From Burkholderia cenocepacia (GTDB taxonomy: Bacteria; Pseudomonadota; Gammaproteobacteria; Burkholderiales; Burkholderiaceae), in the NCBI RefSeq assembly GCF_900446215.1, contig NZ_UAQZ01000001.1, forward strand, positions 310,001 to 374,000: a DNA stretch of 64,000 bases. The letters are read 5' to 3'. This document shows, one piece after another, positions 37,084 to 49,141 of the stretch. Both the position numbers and the translations under genes were made by a program. The notes under the pieces are model-generated. The model was given only the letters and a program-made list of their open reading frames with translations. It was not told the DNA's origin and ran no database searches. Positions within the stretch are counted from its first letter, which is position 1. Each line of letters starts with the position of its first letter.

Positions 37084-39507
37084 TCAGTGCTTGACCACTT
37101 CGGTCGAGCCGGCATCCTTCGCCGCCTCACCGACCGGCGCTGCTGCCTTCGCTTCTTCTTCCGGCGGCAGTGGCGTCGGCGAACGCTCGAGCGCGAGCTC
37201 CAGCACCTTGTCGATCCAGCGGACCGGCACGATCTCGATCGCGTTCTTCACGTTGTCCGGAATGTCCGCGAGATCCTTCACGTTTTCTTCCGGGATCAGC
37301 ACGAGCTTGATGCCGCCGCGATGCGCAGCCAGCAGCTTTTCCTTCAGCCCGCCGATCGGCAGCACTTCGCCACGCAACGTGATTTCACCCGTCATCGCGA
37401 CATCGGCACGCACGGGGATACCCGTCAGCACCGATACCAGCGCGGTCGTCATCGCACCGCCGGCGGACGGACCGTCCTTCGGCGTCGCGCCTTCCGGCAC
37501 GTGGATGTGGATGTCCTGCTTCTCGAACGCTTCGTCCTTGATGCCCAGACGGCGCGAACGCGAGCGCACGACCGAACGTGCGGCCTCGACCGACTCCTTC
37601 ATCACGTCGCCGAGCGAACCCGTACGAATCACGTTGCCCTTGCCGGGCATCACCGCGGCTTCGATCGTCAGCAGATCGCCGCCGACTTCCGTCCACGCGA
37701 GGCCCGTCACCTGACCGACCTGGTTTTCCTTCGCCGCGAGGCCGAAGTCGTACTTGCGCACGCCGAGGAACGTGTCGAGATTTTCGCCATCGACCTTGAT
37801 CGCGCCCGATGCCTTCTTCAGCAGCAGCATCTTCACGACCTTGCGGCAGATCTTCGACACTTCCCGCTCGAGCGAACGCACACCGGCTTCGCGCGTGTAG
37901 TAGCGGATGATGTCGCGGATCGCCTGCTCGGTGACGTCGATCTCGCCTTCCTTCAGCCCGTTGTTCTTCTTCTGCTTCGGCAGCAGGTAACGCTGGGCAA
38001 TGCTGACCTTCTCGTCTTCCGTGTAGCCCGACAGACGGATCACTTCCATCCGGTCGAGCAGCGGCGGCGGGATGTTCAGCGAGTTCGACGTCGCGACGAA
38101 CATCACGTCCGACAGATCGAAGTCGACCTCGATGTAGTGGTCGGCGAACGTGTGGTTCTGTTCCGGATCGAGCACTTCGAGCAGCGCCGACGACGGATCG
38201 CCGCGGAAATCCATGCCCATCTTGTCGACTTCGTCGAGCAGGAAGAGCGGATTGCGCACGCCGACCTTCGCGAGGCTTTGCAGGATCTTGCCCGGCATCG
38301 AACCGATATACGTGCGGCGGTGGCCGCGGATCTCGGCTTCGTCACGCACGCCGCCGAGCGCCATCCTGACGAACTTGCGGTTCGTCGCACGGGCGATCGA
38401 CTGGCCGAGCGAGGTCTTGCCGACGCCCGGAGGCCCGACGAGGCACAGGATCGGCGCCTTGACCTTGTCCACGCGCTGTTGCACCGCGAGGTACTCGAGG
38501 ATCCGTTCCTTGACCTTCTCGAGGCCGAAGTGATCCTCGTCGAGCACCTGCTCGGCGTTCGACAGGTCGTTGTTGACCTTGCTCTTCTTGCGCCACGGCA
38601 GGCCGATCAGCGTGTCGATGTAGTTGCGCACGACGGTGGCTTCCGCCGACATCGGCGACATCAGCTTCAGCTTCTTCAGCTCGGCGTCGGCCTTCTTCTT
38701 GGCTTCCTTCGGCATGCGCGCGGCGTTGATGCGCTTCTCGAGCTCCTCGAGATCCGCGCCTTCTTCGCCTTCGCCCAGTTCCTTCTGGATCGCCTTGACC
38801 TGTTCGTTCAGGTAGTACTCGCGCTGGCTCTTTTCCATCTGGCGCTTCACGCGCCCGCGGATGCGCTTTTCGACCTGCAGGATGTCGATCTCGGCTTCGA
38901 GTTGCGCGAGCAGGTGCTCGAGGCGCTCGATGACCGGGAACATCTCGAGGATGTGCTGCTTCTGGTCGAGCTTCAGCGGCAGGCGCTCGGCGATCATGTC
39001 GGCGAGGCGGCCTGCTTCGTCGATGCCCGACAGCGACGTGAGAATCTCCGGCGGGATCTTCTTGTTCAGCTTCACGTACTGATCGAACTGCGACACGATC
39101 GCACGGCGCAGCGCTTCCGTTTCGGCGCTGTCGGCGTGATCGGGCTCGAGCGGCATCACTTCGCAGGAGAATTGGGTCTCCTGTTCTTCGATGGACAATG
39201 CCTTCGCACGCTGCAGGCCCTCGACGAGCACCTTCACGGTGCCGTCCGGCAGCTTCAGCATCTGCAGGATGTTGGCGATACAACCGACCTCGTACATGTC
39301 CTTTTCGGTCGGTTCGTCCTTGGCCGCGGTTTTCTGGGCGACGAGCATGATGTGCTTGCCGCCTTCCATCGCTGCTTCGAGGGCCTTGATCGATTTCGGC
39401 CGGCCCACGAAGAGCGGAATGACCATGTGCGGGAAAACGACGACGTCCCGCAGCGGCAGCAGCGGGAGCGTGATGCGTTCCGGCGGGAGAAGTTGGGTGC
39501 CTGACAT
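37084..39507 (-). CDS. lon: ATP-dependent protease Lon
   Basis: 807-residue AAA+ protease that degrades damaged and regulatory proteins in the cytoplasm. An N-terminal substrate-binding domain ([20 protein letters not shown] near 16-35) and long coiled-coil are followed by the ATPase domain with Walker [10 protein letters not shown]. The C-terminal Ser-Lys peptidase has the Ser in [15 protein letters not shown] and the Lys in [18 protein letters not shown] about 9 bases before the ATG serves as ribosome site. It follows clpX in the tig-clpP-clpX-lon order but has its own terminator-separated leader. Confidence 0.98.
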   Translation of the reverse strand: MSGTQLLPPERITLPLLPLRDVVVFPHMVIPLFVGRPKSIKALEAAMEGGKHIMLVAQKTAAKDEPTEKDMYEVGCIANILQMLKLPDGTVKVLVEGLQRAKALSIEEQETQFSCEVMPLEPDHADSAETEALRRAIVSQFDQYVKLNKKIPPEILTSLSGIDEAGRLADMIAERLPLKLDQKQHILEMFPVIERLEHLLAQLEAEIDILQVEKRIRGRVKRQMEKSQREYYLNEQVKAIQKELGEGEEGADLEELEKRINAARMPKEAKKKADAELKKLKLMSPMSAEATVVRNYIDTLIGLPWRKKSKVNNDLSNAEQVLDEDHFGLEKVKERILEYLAVQQRVDKVKAPILCLVGPPGVGKTSLGQSIARATNRKFVRMALGGVRDEAEIRGHRRTYIGSMPGKILQSLAKVGVRNPLFLLDEVDKMGMDFRGDPSSALLEVLDPEQNHTFADHYIEVDFDLSDVMFVATSNSLNIPPPLLDRMEVIRLSGYTEDEKVSIAQRYLLPKQKKNNGLKEGEIDVTEQAIRDIIRYYTREAGVRSLEREVSKICRKVVKMLLLKKASGAIKVDGENLDTFLGVRKYDFGLAAKENQVGQVTGLAWTEVGGDLLTIEAAVMPGKGNVIRTGSLGDVMKESVEAARSVVRSRSRRLGIKDEAFEKQDIHIHVPEGATPKDGPSAGGAMTTALVSVLTGIPVRADVAMTGEITLRGEVLPIGGLKEKLLAAHRGGIKLVLIPEENVKDLADIPDNVKNAIEIVPVRWIDKVLELALERSPTPLPPEEEAKAAAPVGEAAKDAGSTEVVKH

Positions 39508-39643
39508 TTCATTTCCCCATGAGTGGAATCAATTGTTCGGTAATTGAGGCCGCCACAACGAATTGCAAGCCTTCAAGTGCGGGAAATATTCGGTAAGAAA
39601 GTAACCACCGCGTGTCGAGTCAGAGTTACCCACAAGATAAACG

Positions 39644-39682
39644 AAAAAAAGCCGCCCACGGACTCATGAACGGCCTTTTTCG
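39644..39682 (-). terminator. Probable terminator of clpX
   Basis: On the minus strand GGCCG pairs with CGGCT plus flanking A-T pairs across a long loop, followed by TTTTTTT. It lies 23 bases past the clpX stop; the loop is unusually long, so strength is uncertain. Confidence 0.65.
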
Positions 39683-39704
39683 CTGAACATCGTCGGCAAG
39701 CCGG

Positions 39705-40976
<1,272 letters not shown>

Positions 40977-41139
40977 GAATGTAGAGCCTCCGGACAGGTA
41001 AATGACATGATACGCCGATTGCTCCGAACGCCGCGCCTAGGGCGCGACCGGAGCCGGCTGGATGCGCTTGCCGCAGATCCTCAGGGCACTCGGGACGTTG
41101 CGGGGCGCCGCGCGAATCGGGGCGGCACCCCGTTTAAGC

Positions 41140-41793
41140 TCACGGGCGCTTCAGCAGCACCTGATCGATCAGCCCGTACGCCTTCGCGTCCTCGCTCGAC
41201 ATGAAGTTATCACGGTCGGTGTCGCGCGCGATGCGCTCGACGTCCTGGCCCGTGTGCTGCGCGAGCAGGTTGTTCAACCGTTCCTTCAGGTAGAGGATCT
41301 CGCGTGCCTGGATCTCGATGTCGGATGCCTGGCCGCGCGCGCCGCCCAGCGGCTGGTGAATCATCACACGCGAATTCGGCAGCGCGAAGCGCTTGCCCTT
41401 CGCGCCCGACGCGAGCAGGAACGCGCCCATGCTGGCCGCGAGGCCCATGCACAGGGTCGACACGTCCGGCTTGATGAACTGCATCGTGTCGTAGATCGCC
41501 ATCCCGGCCGACACCGAGCCGCCCGGGCTGTTGATGTAGAGGCTGATGTCCTTGTCGGGATTCTCGCTCTCGAGGAACAGCAATTGCGCGACCACGAGAT
41601 TGGCGGTCTGGTCGTTCACTTCGCCGACCATGAACACCAGGCGCTCCTTCAGGAGACGCGAATAGATATCGTACGAACGCTCGCCGCGGCCGCTCGTTTC
41701 GACGACGATCGGCACCAGCCCCAGCGCTTGCGCCTCGAAACCCTGCGGCGCGTTCGAAGCAAGCATGTCCAGCAATTCAGCGCGAGTGATCAT
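41140..41793 (-). CDS. clpP: ClpP protease subunit
   Basis: 217-residue serine peptidase that forms the double-heptamer chamber of ClpXP/ClpAP. The triad is Ser121 (GLAASMGA), His146 (VMIHQPLG) and Asp195 (DTDRDNF). The N-terminal propeptide-like region [18 protein letters not shown] is about 24 residues longer than the mature E. coli numbering. It stands 140 bases past tig and 163 bases before clpX. Confidence 0.98.
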
Positions 41794-41880
41794 TCAATGA
41801 ACCTTGTTCGAATGGAAAATTGAACGGAAGGAAGCCGCCCGCTCAATCGCCATATTAATGGCAACCGTGCGCTTGACGTA

Positions 41881-41922
41881 AAAACGGCGTGCGGGCCGTC
41901 GCTCCGACAGCCGGCACGCCGC
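41881..41922 (-). terminator. Possible terminator/attenuator between tig and clpP
   Basis: On the minus strand CGGCGTGCCGG pairs with the GCACGCCG-containing arm 20 bases later, followed by TTTTTACG. It lies 12 bases past the tig stop and may reduce, rather than stop, read-through into clpP. Confidence 0.65.
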
Positions 41923-41933
41923 TAGAGCAACAC

Positions 41934-43280
41934 TTACGCTTGCGCCGATGCGCTCGCGAGTGCCTCGAAGCTCACTTCCTTGTCCGTCACCTTTGCCTTG
42001 CCCAGCACGAAGTCGACGACGTTGCTTTCAACGACGAACGCTTCCATCTCGGCGAGGCGCTGCTGGTTGGAATAATACCAGCGGACCACTTCCTTCGGGT
42101 CTTCGTAGCTCTTCGCGAACTCGTCGACTTCCGCGCGGATCTGTTCCGGCTTCGCTTCGAGGCCGTTCGCCTTCACGAGTTCAGCCAGCACGAGACCCAG
42201 CTTCACGCGGCGCTCGGCCTGCTCGGCGAACATCTCGGCCGGGATCGGTGCGTCCTTCGCGTTCGGCACGCCGCGCTGCGCCAGATCCTGGCGAGCCATT
42301 TCGACGAGACGTTGCTGGTCCTGCTCGATCAGCGCCTTCGGCACGTCGAGTTCGGAAATCTTCAGCAGCGCGTCCATCACCTGGTTCTTGACGATCGACT
42401 GCGTGCGACGCTTCGCTTCGCGCTCGAGGTTTTCCTTGATCTCGGCGCGCATCTTCGTGAGGTCGCCGTCTTCGATGCCGAGCGACTTCGCGAATTCAGC
42501 GTCGATTTCCGGCAGGTGCGGCCACTCGATCTTCTTCATCGTGACCGTGAACTGTGCCGTTTTGCCGGCGACGTCCTTGCCGTGGTAATCATCCGGGAAC
42601 TTGAGGTCGAACGTACGCTGTTCGCCGACCTTCAGGCCCAGCGCCGCCGTTTCGAATTCCGGCAGCATGCGGCCTTCGCCGAGCACGAACGGGAAATCTT
42701 CGGCCGTGCCGCCCTGGAACGCGACATCGTCGATCTTGCCGACGAAGTCGACCGTCACGCGATCGCCGTTCTTCGCTGCGGTGTCCGCGCCGCCGTCGCC
42801 GTGCTCGCCGGCTTCGCCGCGTGCGTGGAAGTGCACGCGCTGCTTGCGCAGGATGTCCAGCGTGCGGTCGATTTCGGCGTCGCCGATCGTCGTCGTCGAG
42901 CGCTCGACTTCAGCCGTCGCCAGATCGCCGATCTTCACTTCCGGGTAAACCTCGAATGTCGCGTCGAACGCGTATGCATCTTCAGCCTGCTCCTGCTTCG
43001 GCTCGAAGCTCGGCTGGCCGGCGACGCGCAGGTTTTCCGCGCGGCTGATCGTGAAGAATTCCTGGCCGATCTTGTCGCTCAGCACTTCCGCTTCGACCTG
43101 GCCCGAGTACTGTTGCGCGACCATCTTGAGCGGCACCTTGCCCGGGCGGAAACCCGGCATGCGCACGTTCTTCGCGAGTTTCTGGATACGGGCGTCGATT
43201 TCCTTCTGCACGGTGTCTTTCGGCAGGGAAATCGTCACGCGGCGTTCAAGCTTGCCGAGGTTCTCAACAACGTTAGCCAT
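41934..43280 (-). CDS. tig: Trigger factor
   Basis: 448-residue ribosome-associated chaperone. The start [15 protein letters not shown] at 43280 leads into the ribosome-binding domain with the signature GFRPGKVPL near 43-51. A FKBP-type prolyl isomerase domain (about 160-245) contains [16 protein letters not shown] and [13 protein letters not shown]. The helical C-terminal cradle follows. An open frame extends upstream for 50 codons but gives no family match. First gene of the tig-clpP-clpX-lon block. Confidence 0.98.
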   Translation of the reverse strand: MANVVENLGKLERRVTISLPKDTVQKEIDARIQKLAKNVRMPGFRPGKVPLKMVAQQYSGQVEAEVLSDKIGQEFFTISRAENLRVAGQPSFEPKQEQAEDAYAFDATFEVYPEVKIGDLATAEVERSTTTIGDAEIDRTLDILRKQRVHFHARGEAGEHGDGGADTAAKNGDRVTVDFVGKIDDVAFQGGTAEDFPFVLGEGRMLPEFETAALGLKVGEQRTFDLKFPDDYHGKDVAGKTAQFTVTMKKIEWPHLPEIDAEFAKSLGIEDGDLTKMRAEIKENLEREAKRRTQSIVKNQVMDALLKISELDVPKALIEQDQQRLVEMARQDLAQRGVPNAKDAPIPAEMFAEQAERRVKLGLVLAELVKANGLEAKPEQIRAEVDEFAKSYEDPKEVVRWYYSNQQRLAEMEAFVVESNVVDFVLGKAKVTDKEVSFEALASASAQA

Positions 43281-43671
43281 GGCTTCAATCGTCCTAAAAT
43301 TATTCGAGCGAATCGGGTTTTCCTTGCCGTGCCTGCCTGCAGCGTGCGGTGCGTCGCACTCGCACGCCGCGCCGGAGCGCCACGCCATCCCTGCACGCGC
43401 CGGATGGCTAGCGCAAGCGGCTCGGAGCACGGCTTTGGCCGGAAGAATCGACTATTCTAGCAAACAATTTTCCTCGTACCGCCAGATCAGCGCGACACGC
43501 GTGTGTCCCCGCCACGTCGACGGCCCGTTGCACGGCGATGCATGCAGATCGCCGCTATGCCGAACGGCGTATCCACCACGGGCCCGCCATCCTGTAAGCT
43601 CCGATTGCGTGTGAGCCCGCTCGTCGCCTCACCGTGCATTCTTCACACCAATCACGCCTTCCGGAGACACC
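43281..43671. other. Divergent region tig / glycerate kinase
   Basis: 391 bases without a gene. On the minus strand TAGAAT at 43459-43454 could be a -10 for tig, giving a leader of about 165 bases; the -35 is poor. CCGGAGACACC just before 43672 is the ribosome site of the glycerate kinase gene. Nothing else is recognised. Confidence 0.5.
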
Positions 43672-44817
43672 ATGCCGCAACACCCGTCCGCGCCTGTCGT
43701 CGTCATCGCGCCCGATTCGTTCAAAGGCTCGCTTTCCGCCGAGCAGGTCGCGGACGCGATCGCCACCGGCATCCGCCGCGCCCAGCCCGACGCCGTGGTG
43801 CGCTGCTGCCCGATGGCCGACGGCGGCGAAGGCACGCTCGACGCGATGCTGGCGGGTGGCGGTACGCGGCGCACGCTGCGGGTGGCCGGCGCGTCGCTGG
43901 CGGCACGCGACGCGGCGGTCGGCGTGATCGATGCGCGCACCGCGATCGTCGAAACGGCCGAGATCGTCGGCATTACCGATCCGGTCGGCATGAGCGTGCC
44001 GGTCGACGCGCGCAGCACGCGCGGAATGGGCGAGGCGATCCGCGCGCTGCTCGACGACGGCGTGCGCCGCTTCTTCGTCGCGCTCGGCGGCAGCAGCACC
44101 AACGACGCGGGCGCCGGGCTGCTCGCGGGCCTCGGCCTGCAATGCTTCGACGCGAGCGGCCAGCCGGTCGAGCCCGTGCCGTCGCGGCTCGCCGACATCG
44201 CGCGCATCGACGCGTCGGGGCTCGATGCGCGCCTGGAGGAAACGGAATTCGTCGGCATGTCCGACGTCGACAACCCGCTGACGGGCGCCCACGGCGCCAC
44301 TGCCGTGTTCGGTCCGCAAAAGGGTGTGACGGCCGCGCAGGTTGCGACCCTCGATGCCGCGCTCGGCCACTTCGCCGATCTGCTCGAAGCCGCGCTCGAC
44401 CGCCGCAGCCGCGATCTGCCCGGCGCGGGCGCCGCCGGCGGCCTGGGTTTCGCGCTGCACATGCTCGGCGCGCGGTTCGAGGCCGGCGCCGAAGTCGTCG
44501 CGCGCCAGGTCGGGCTCGACGCCGCGCTCGCCGGCGCCGACTGGCTGATCACCGGCGAAGGCCGCTCCGACGTTCAGACGCTGCACGGCAAGGCGCCGTT
44601 CATCGCGTGCCGGCACGCGCAGGCCGCTGGCGTCCCCGCCTCGCTGCTGTCGGGCGCGGTCGACCCGGCCGCGCTGCCGCGCCTGTCCGAGCATTTCTCC
44701 GGCTGCTTTTCGCCGGCCCCCGGGCCGATCACGCTCGACGTCGCGATCCGCGATGCGGCCGATCTGCTCGCGAACGAAGCGGAACAGTTGACACGCCTGA
44801 AGTACGGTGCACACTGA
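43672..44817 (+). CDS. Glycerate 2-kinase (GarK/GlxK family)
   Basis: 381-residue type I glycerate kinase that phosphorylates glycerate in the glyoxylate/tartronate and sugar-acid routes. Family motifs are APDSFKGSLSAEQ near 13-25, CPMADGGEGTLDA, GGSSTNDAGAGL and TGEGRSDVQTLHGKAP near 296-311. Whether the product is 2- or 3-phosphoglycerate cannot be read directly; the class I fold (PF02595) makes 2-phosphoglycerate in the characterised cases. No glyoxylate carboligase or tartronate reductase is adjacent. A MarR gene follows. Confidence 0.92.
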   Translation: MPQHPSAPVVVIAPDSFKGSLSAEQVADAIATGIRRAQPDAVVRCCPMADGGEGTLDAMLAGGGTRRTLRVAGASLAARDAAVGVIDARTAIVETAEIVGITDPVGMSVPVDARSTRGMGEAIRALLDDGVRRFFVALGGSSTNDAGAGLLAGLGLQCFDASGQPVEPVPSRLADIARIDASGLDARLEETEFVGMSDVDNPLTGAHGATAVFGPQKGVTAAQVATLDAALGHFADLLEAALDRRSRDLPGAGAAGGLGFALHMLGARFEAGAEVVARQVGLDAALAGADWLITGEGRSDVQTLHGKAPFIACRHAQAAGVPASLLSGAVDPAALPRLSEHFSGCFSPAPGPITLDVAIRDAADLLANEAEQLTRLKYGAH

Positions 44818-44879
44818 CCGTTGACCCGAGCGCGCGATACAGGAACAATCGGGCCCGCCCTTTTTCTTCAGGATTCGAC

Positions 44880-45329
44880 ATGAAAGGCCGTCAAGCCGGG
44901 CTCGATCAGTTTCTGACCTATCGCCTCCATGCGCTCACGAAGCGCTCCGACCGCGGGATCGGCGAGGTGTACCGGCACAAGCTCGACATCTCGCTGCCCG
45001 AGGCGCGCGTGATCGCCGCCGTCGGCGCATTCGGCCCGTTCTCGATCATGGATCTCGCGCGCCACACCAACCTCGACAAGAGCCAGGCGAGCCGCGCGGC
45101 CGAAGCACTGCTGCGCCAGGGGCTGCTCGAGCGCAGCGCGAGCGACGAGGACGGCCGGATCGTGCTGATCGCGCTGACCACCGACGGCCGGGCGCTGCAT
45201 CGCAAGATCATGCCGATCGTGCGCAAGTGGAACGACGGCTTGCTCGCGTGCCTGTCCGACAGCGAGCGCCAGACGTTCGAGCGGCTGCTCGACAAGGTCG
45301 TCGCGCACGCGACCGAACGCGACGACTGA
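44880..45329 (+). CDS. MarR-family transcriptional regulator
   Basis: 149-residue dimeric winged-helix regulator. The wHTH covers about 38-100 with FSIMDLARHTNLDKSQASRAAE (split as helix-turn-helix), followed by the wing RSASDEDGRIVLIALT. It lies 62 bases after the glycerate kinase on the same strand, so it might control that gene or the divergent reductase side; no operator is evident. The inducer is unknown. Confidence 0.9.
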   Translation: MKGRQAGLDQFLTYRLHALTKRSDRGIGEVYRHKLDISLPEARVIAAVGAFGPFSIMDLARHTNLDKSQASRAAEALLRQGLLERSASDEDGRIVLIALTTDGRALHRKIMPIVRKWNDGLLACLSDSERQTFERLLDKVVAHATERDD

Positions 45330-45398
45330 GCCGCGCGCCGGCCCGGCATCGCGCGATGGCCGGGTGCTGCGCGCAGCATTGATCCGACGAATCAGACA

Positions 45399-45442
45399 GG
45401 CCGCCCGGGTCGCGTCACGCGCAATCCGGGCGGCCCGTTTTG
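45399..45442 (+). terminator. Terminator after the MarR gene
   Basis: GGCCGCCCGG pairs with CCGGGCGGCC across a loop of about 17 bases, followed by CGTTTTGC. It ends the plus-strand transcript in the gap before the convergent reductase gene. Confidence 0.75.
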
Positions 45443-45519
45443 CATCATGCGGCGGCATCGCGTGAAGCGCGTGTTGCCACGTTACCGGCGGCGGCCGCGC
45501 ATTCAGCGGCCTCGTCGCG

Positions 45520-46518
45520 CTACAACCCGCTGTTCGTCGCGCGCTGGCGCAACAACCCCAGCACCGCGTCGCAATACGGCGTCGGCACGCCAAGCTTGCG
45601 GCCGAGCTCCGGAAACACGCCGAGGATCGGCCCGATCTCGAGCGAGCGCCCCGCCTCGAAATCCTGGAGCATCGACGTCTTGAACGCGCCGAGCTTGCGC
45701 GTGACCGCGATCCGCTCGGGGCCGCTCATCCCGGTGGACAGGCCGAGCTTCGCACCGATCGCGGCCGCCTCCTCCATCATCCGCAGCGCGAGATCCTGCG
45801 TGAACGGATCGTCGAGCAACTGCTCGGCCGTCGACCCGGTCAGCGCGCTCAACGGGTTCATGTTCATGTTGCCCCACAGCTTCGTCCAGATCTCGGTCCG
45901 GATCGCGCGCGTCGACTCGACGTCGAAACCGCCCGCCGCGAGCGCCGCGGCGAACCGCGCCGTGGCCATGTCGAGCCGCGGATCGGGCGTGCCGACGATC
46001 AGCCGGTTGCCGCGCCCGCGACGCACGACGCCGGGCGCGTCGGTACTCGACGACAGGTGCACGACGCAGCCGATCGCCTGCGCCGGCGGCAACGCGGCCG
46101 ACACCGCGCCGGCCGGATCGACCGCATCGAGCGGCACGCCGTCGATCGCGCCTCCGAGCCCGTGCGTGAACCACCATGGCAGCCCGTTCATCGCCGCGAC
46201 GATCACGGTGTCCGGCCCGACCAGCGGCGCAATGCGCCCGGCCAGCGCGGGCAGCGCCTGCGCCTTCAGCGCGATCACCACGTAGTCCTGCACGCCGAGC
46301 GCGGCCGCATCGTCGCTGGCGCGCACCGGCACCGACGAGATTGCGCCCGCCTCGTCGATCACGCGCACGCCGTGCGTATTCAGCGCATCGAGCGTCGCGC
46401 CGCGCGCATACGCGCTCACGGTCATGCCGGCTCGCGACAGCGCGGCCGCGAGCAGACCGCCGATCGCGCCGACGCCGACCACCGCCGCGCGCACCGACCC
46501 TGAATTCGTGTCGTTCAT
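45520..46518 (-). CDS. 2-dehydropantoate 2-reductase-like protein (ApbA/PanE family)
   Basis: 332-residue NADP-dependent reductase. The Rossmann motif VVGVGAIGGLLAAALSRAG is at 13-31, the catalytic Lys is in TEIWTKLWGNMNMNPLSALT, and the second conserved segment is EAGRSLEIGPILG. Ketopantoate reduction in pantothenate synthesis is the archetype, but Burkholderia carry several paralogues, and no pan genes are near. Another 2-keto acid or oxaloacetate-like substrate is possible. Convergent with the MarR gene. Confidence 0.88.
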   Translation of the reverse strand: MNDTNSGSVRAAVVGVGAIGGLLAAALSRAGMTVSAYARGATLDALNTHGVRVIDEAGAISSVPVRASDDAAALGVQDYVVIALKAQALPALAGRIAPLVGPDTVIVAAMNGLPWWFTHGLGGAIDGVPLDAVDPAGAVSAALPPAQAIGCVVHLSSSTDAPGVVRRGRGNRLIVGTPDPRLDMATARFAAALAAGGFDVESTRAIRTEIWTKLWGNMNMNPLSALTGSTAEQLLDDPFTQDLALRMMEEAAAIGAKLGLSTGMSGPERIAVTRKLGAFKTSMLQDFEAGRSLEIGPILGVFPELGRKLGVPTPYCDAVLGLLRQRATNSGL

Positions 46519-46625
46519 GATGGCATTCCGTCTCCTGGAAGCTGACGAGCATAACGCTCAATGGTTGCGGGCACAACCATTCGGGCAGCATACCGCGCAC
46601 CACGCGGCCCACGCGTTCGTTCGCC

Positions 46626-47771
46626 TCAGCGCGGCACGCCGCCGGCTTCCACCGCCTCGTCGTCGGTTGCGCCGCCCGTCGCGCCCAGCACGCCGGCGAT
46701 CTGGCTCTTGTCATGCATCCCGAGCTTGCGGTACGCGCAGCGCAGGTAGTGACGCACGGTCGTCGGCGAGATCGCCATCTGCTGCGCGACCTCCTTGTGC
46801 GAACGCCCGGCGCCGTAATAGCGGATCGCCGCGAGTTCGCGCGGGCTCAGCCGGTCGAGCAGCGAGCGCGGCCGCGCCTCGATCTGGAACAGCCCCGCGA
46901 CCGGCACACATTGGATACGCAGCGCGTCGCCGACGAACGGCTGGCCCGGCTGGCGCCGCAGGTGCGCGACGAGCGGCGCCGGCACGCGCGCGCCGGCCCA
47001 GGCCGGCCATTCGGTGCGCAGCACGTCGTCGAAACCGTGATCGGCATGGTGCAGCACCCCGAAGTTGTCGCACAGCGCACGCGCTGCCGGCGCGACCGTG
47101 TCGGCGCGCTCGCGCGTGAGTTGGGCCGCGCGATTGATCGTCAGCGCGGCGGCCAGATGCGGGATCACTTCCTCGAAACGTCGCGCGTCGTCGTCGCTGA
47201 ACGGCCGGTTCAGGCCCTGGCGGTAGATCGACATGAACGTCGTCAGGCCGAAGCGGCGATCGAGCGTACACACGCACATCAGCTGCGCGAGCCCGTACTT
47301 CACGCACCAGTCGCGAAACCGCGCATCGAGCCCCGGCTCGACGACCGTCAGCCGCACCGCGCGGCCGTGCGCGCCATGCAACGTGCGGTGCGCCAGCGGG
47401 TCGCAATCGCGCACGCGCTTCCAGTCGGTGAAGAACGCATGCGGCAACCGGTACAAAAAGCTGTTGTGCATCACCGGGCCGGTCGGCACATGGGTCGCGA
47501 CGCCCGTCCACGCCGCATCGAACGGCATGAGCGCCTGCAGCAGCGAAAAGAACCGGCATTCGAATTCGCCGATGCCGGACTGCGCGGCCACCGCGTACAG
47601 GTCGAGCAGCATCAGCCCGAGTTCGCGCTGCGCTGCGTCGCCGCGCGTGACGCCGTCGAAGTCGGCGCGCCGGGACGGCAGCGGCGGCCACGCGAACTCG
47701 TCGAGGACGATGGCGGCCGGCACGTCGCGCAGCGCGTCGAGATCCTGCCCGATATCCGTCGTGATCCTCAC
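46626..47771 (-). CDS. LuxR-type (GerE) helix-turn-helix transcriptional regulator
   Basis: 381-residue regulator starting at GTG (47771), supported by GGGGAGCGGAAG just before it. The first 290 residues are an unassigned sensor-like domain with no PAS, receiver or acyl-homoserine-lactone motif that I can identify. The C-terminal LuxR HTH spans about 300-360: LSPRELAAIRYYGAGRSHKE then VAQQMAISPTTVRHYLR. It is divergent from a porin-MFS-deacetylase set, which it is likely to control. TATAAT at 47829-47824 is a likely -10. Confidence 0.88.
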   Translation of the reverse strand: MRITTDIGQDLDALRDVPAAIVLDEFAWPPLPSRRADFDGVTRGDAAQRELGLMLLDLYAVAAQSGIGEFECRFFSLLQALMPFDAAWTGVATHVPTGPVMHNSFLYRLPHAFFTDWKRVRDCDPLAHRTLHGAHGRAVRLTVVEPGLDARFRDWCVKYGLAQLMCVCTLDRRFGLTTFMSIYRQGLNRPFSDDDARRFEEVIPHLAAALTINRAAQLTRERADTVAPAARALCDNFGVLHHADHGFDDVLRTEWPAWAGARVPAPLVAHLRRQPGQPFVGDALRIQCVPVAGLFQIEARPRSLLDRLSPRELAAIRYYGAGRSHKEVAQQMAISPTTVRHYLRCAYRKLGMHDKSQIAGVLGATGGATDDEAVEAGGVPR

Positions 47772-48073
47772 CTTCCGCTCCCCTGCCCGGTCGGGCTGCT
47801 GATGTGCGCAACGACACCGGCCGATTATAGCCAGCGGCTTTTTTGGCGGGCCACGGCGCCGGAACGCGCGCCAGCCCCATCCATTTGAACGGTGCGCCGC
47901 CCGTTGCTGCTGCGCAGCACGGCGCGCGACGGCATCGCGCGGCGCACATGCCGTGCACCGCGGGTTTTCCGCACCGTTCATCTGGACGACTGTTCGACCG
48001 TTTTCCCGCTGCGGACACTGCGTCGCGACAACACCAACGACAAACCGATGCAGCACGGTATGGAGAACCCCAC
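47772..48073. promoter_or_regulatory. Divergent region LuxR regulator / porin
   Basis: 302 bases. TATAAT at 47829-47824 on the minus strand fits the regulator. The plus side has GGAG about 9 bases before the GTG of the porin; no convincing plus promoter or lux-type palindrome was found by eye. Confidence 0.45.
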
Positions 48074-49120
48074 GTGACGACACCCCGCTTCATCCGCACG
48101 GCCGCGGCCGCCGCGACGCTGGCCGCCTGCAACGCCGCCGCGCACGCGCAGTCCGCCCTCACGCTGTACGGCGCGCTCGACGCCGGCGTGCAATACCTGA
48201 CGCACGCCGACGGGCATCGTTCGGCCGTGCGGTTGCAGAACTACGGCATCCTGCCTTCGCAGGTCGGGATCAAGGGCCACGAGGAGCTCGGCGGCGGCTG
48301 GCGCGCGCTGTTCAAGCTCGAACAGGGCCTCAACCTCAACGACGGCACCGCGACCGTGCCCGGCTACGCGTTCTTCCGCGGCGCATACGTGGGCCTCGCG
48401 GGGCCGGTCGGCACCGTCGCGCTCGGCCGCCAGTTCAGCGTGCTGTTCGACAAGACGCTGTTCTACGACCCGCTCTGGTACGGGTCGTACAGCGGCCAGG
48501 GCGTGCTCGTGCCGATGTACGCGAACTTCATCGATCACTCGGTCAAATACCAGTCGCCGACGTTCGCCGGCTTCGACGTCGAAGCGCTCGCCGCGACCTC
48601 CGGCGTCGCCGGCAATACGCGCGCCGGACGCGTGCTCGAGCTCGGCGGGCAGTACACGAGCAATGGCCTGTCGGTCAGCGCGGTGCTGCACCAGGCGCAC
48701 GGCGAGGTATCGGCAGCCGACGACGCGTCCGCGCGGCGTCGCGAACTCGGCACGCTCGCCGCGCGTTATGCGTTCGCCACGCTGCCGCTCACCGTCTATG
48801 CCGGCGTCGAACGCCTGACCGGCGACCTCGACGCGGCGCGCACGATCGTCTGGGGCGGCGCGCGCTACCTGGCGTCGAACGGGATCGGCCTGAACGCGGG
48901 CGTGTACCACACCGATTCGCGCACGCCGGCGATCGGCCACCCGACGCTGTTCATCGCGAGCACCACCTACGCGCTGTCGAAACGCACCGTCGCGTACGTG
49001 AACCTCGGCTATGCGCGCAACAGCGGCCAGAGCTCGCAGACCGTCTACGAATACGACCCGACACCGCTTGCCGGCGCGTCGCAGTTCGGCGCGATGGTCG
49101 GCATGTACCACCTGTTCTGA
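48074..49120 (+). CDS. Gram-negative general porin (Burkholderia Omp type)
   Basis: 348-residue outer-membrane beta-barrel. Start at GTG 48074 is supported by GGAG 9 bases upstream and by a signal peptide directly following (cleavage near AAAHAQS, about residue 26). The N-terminal SALTLYGALDAGVQYL and the ending GMVGMYHLF with terminal Phe are typical of 16-stranded Burkholderia porins. It includes KGHEELGGGWRALFKLEQGL and VALGRQFSVLFDK. It is 22 bases ahead of the MFS gene and should admit small solutes for it. Confidence 0.93.
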   Translation: MTTPRFIRTAAAAATLAACNAAAHAQSALTLYGALDAGVQYLTHADGHRSAVRLQNYGILPSQVGIKGHEELGGGWRALFKLEQGLNLNDGTATVPGYAFFRGAYVGLAGPVGTVALGRQFSVLFDKTLFYDPLWYGSYSGQGVLVPMYANFIDHSVKYQSPTFAGFDVEALAATSGVAGNTRAGRVLELGGQYTSNGLSVSAVLHQAHGEVSAADDASARRRELGTLAARYAFATLPLTVYAGVERLTGDLDAARTIVWGGARYLASNGIGLNAGVYHTDSRTPAIGHPTLFIASTTYALSKRTVAYVNLGYARNSGQSSQTVYEYDPTPLAGASQFGAMVGMYHLF

Positions 49121-49141
49121 TTCCCTCCACGAGACCCCGCC

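Noticed and set aside
36808..39504. Open frame of about 900 codons on the plus strand across lon and the tRNAs
   Set aside because: Same cause; it even runs through a tRNA gene and has the charge bias of an antisense shadow.
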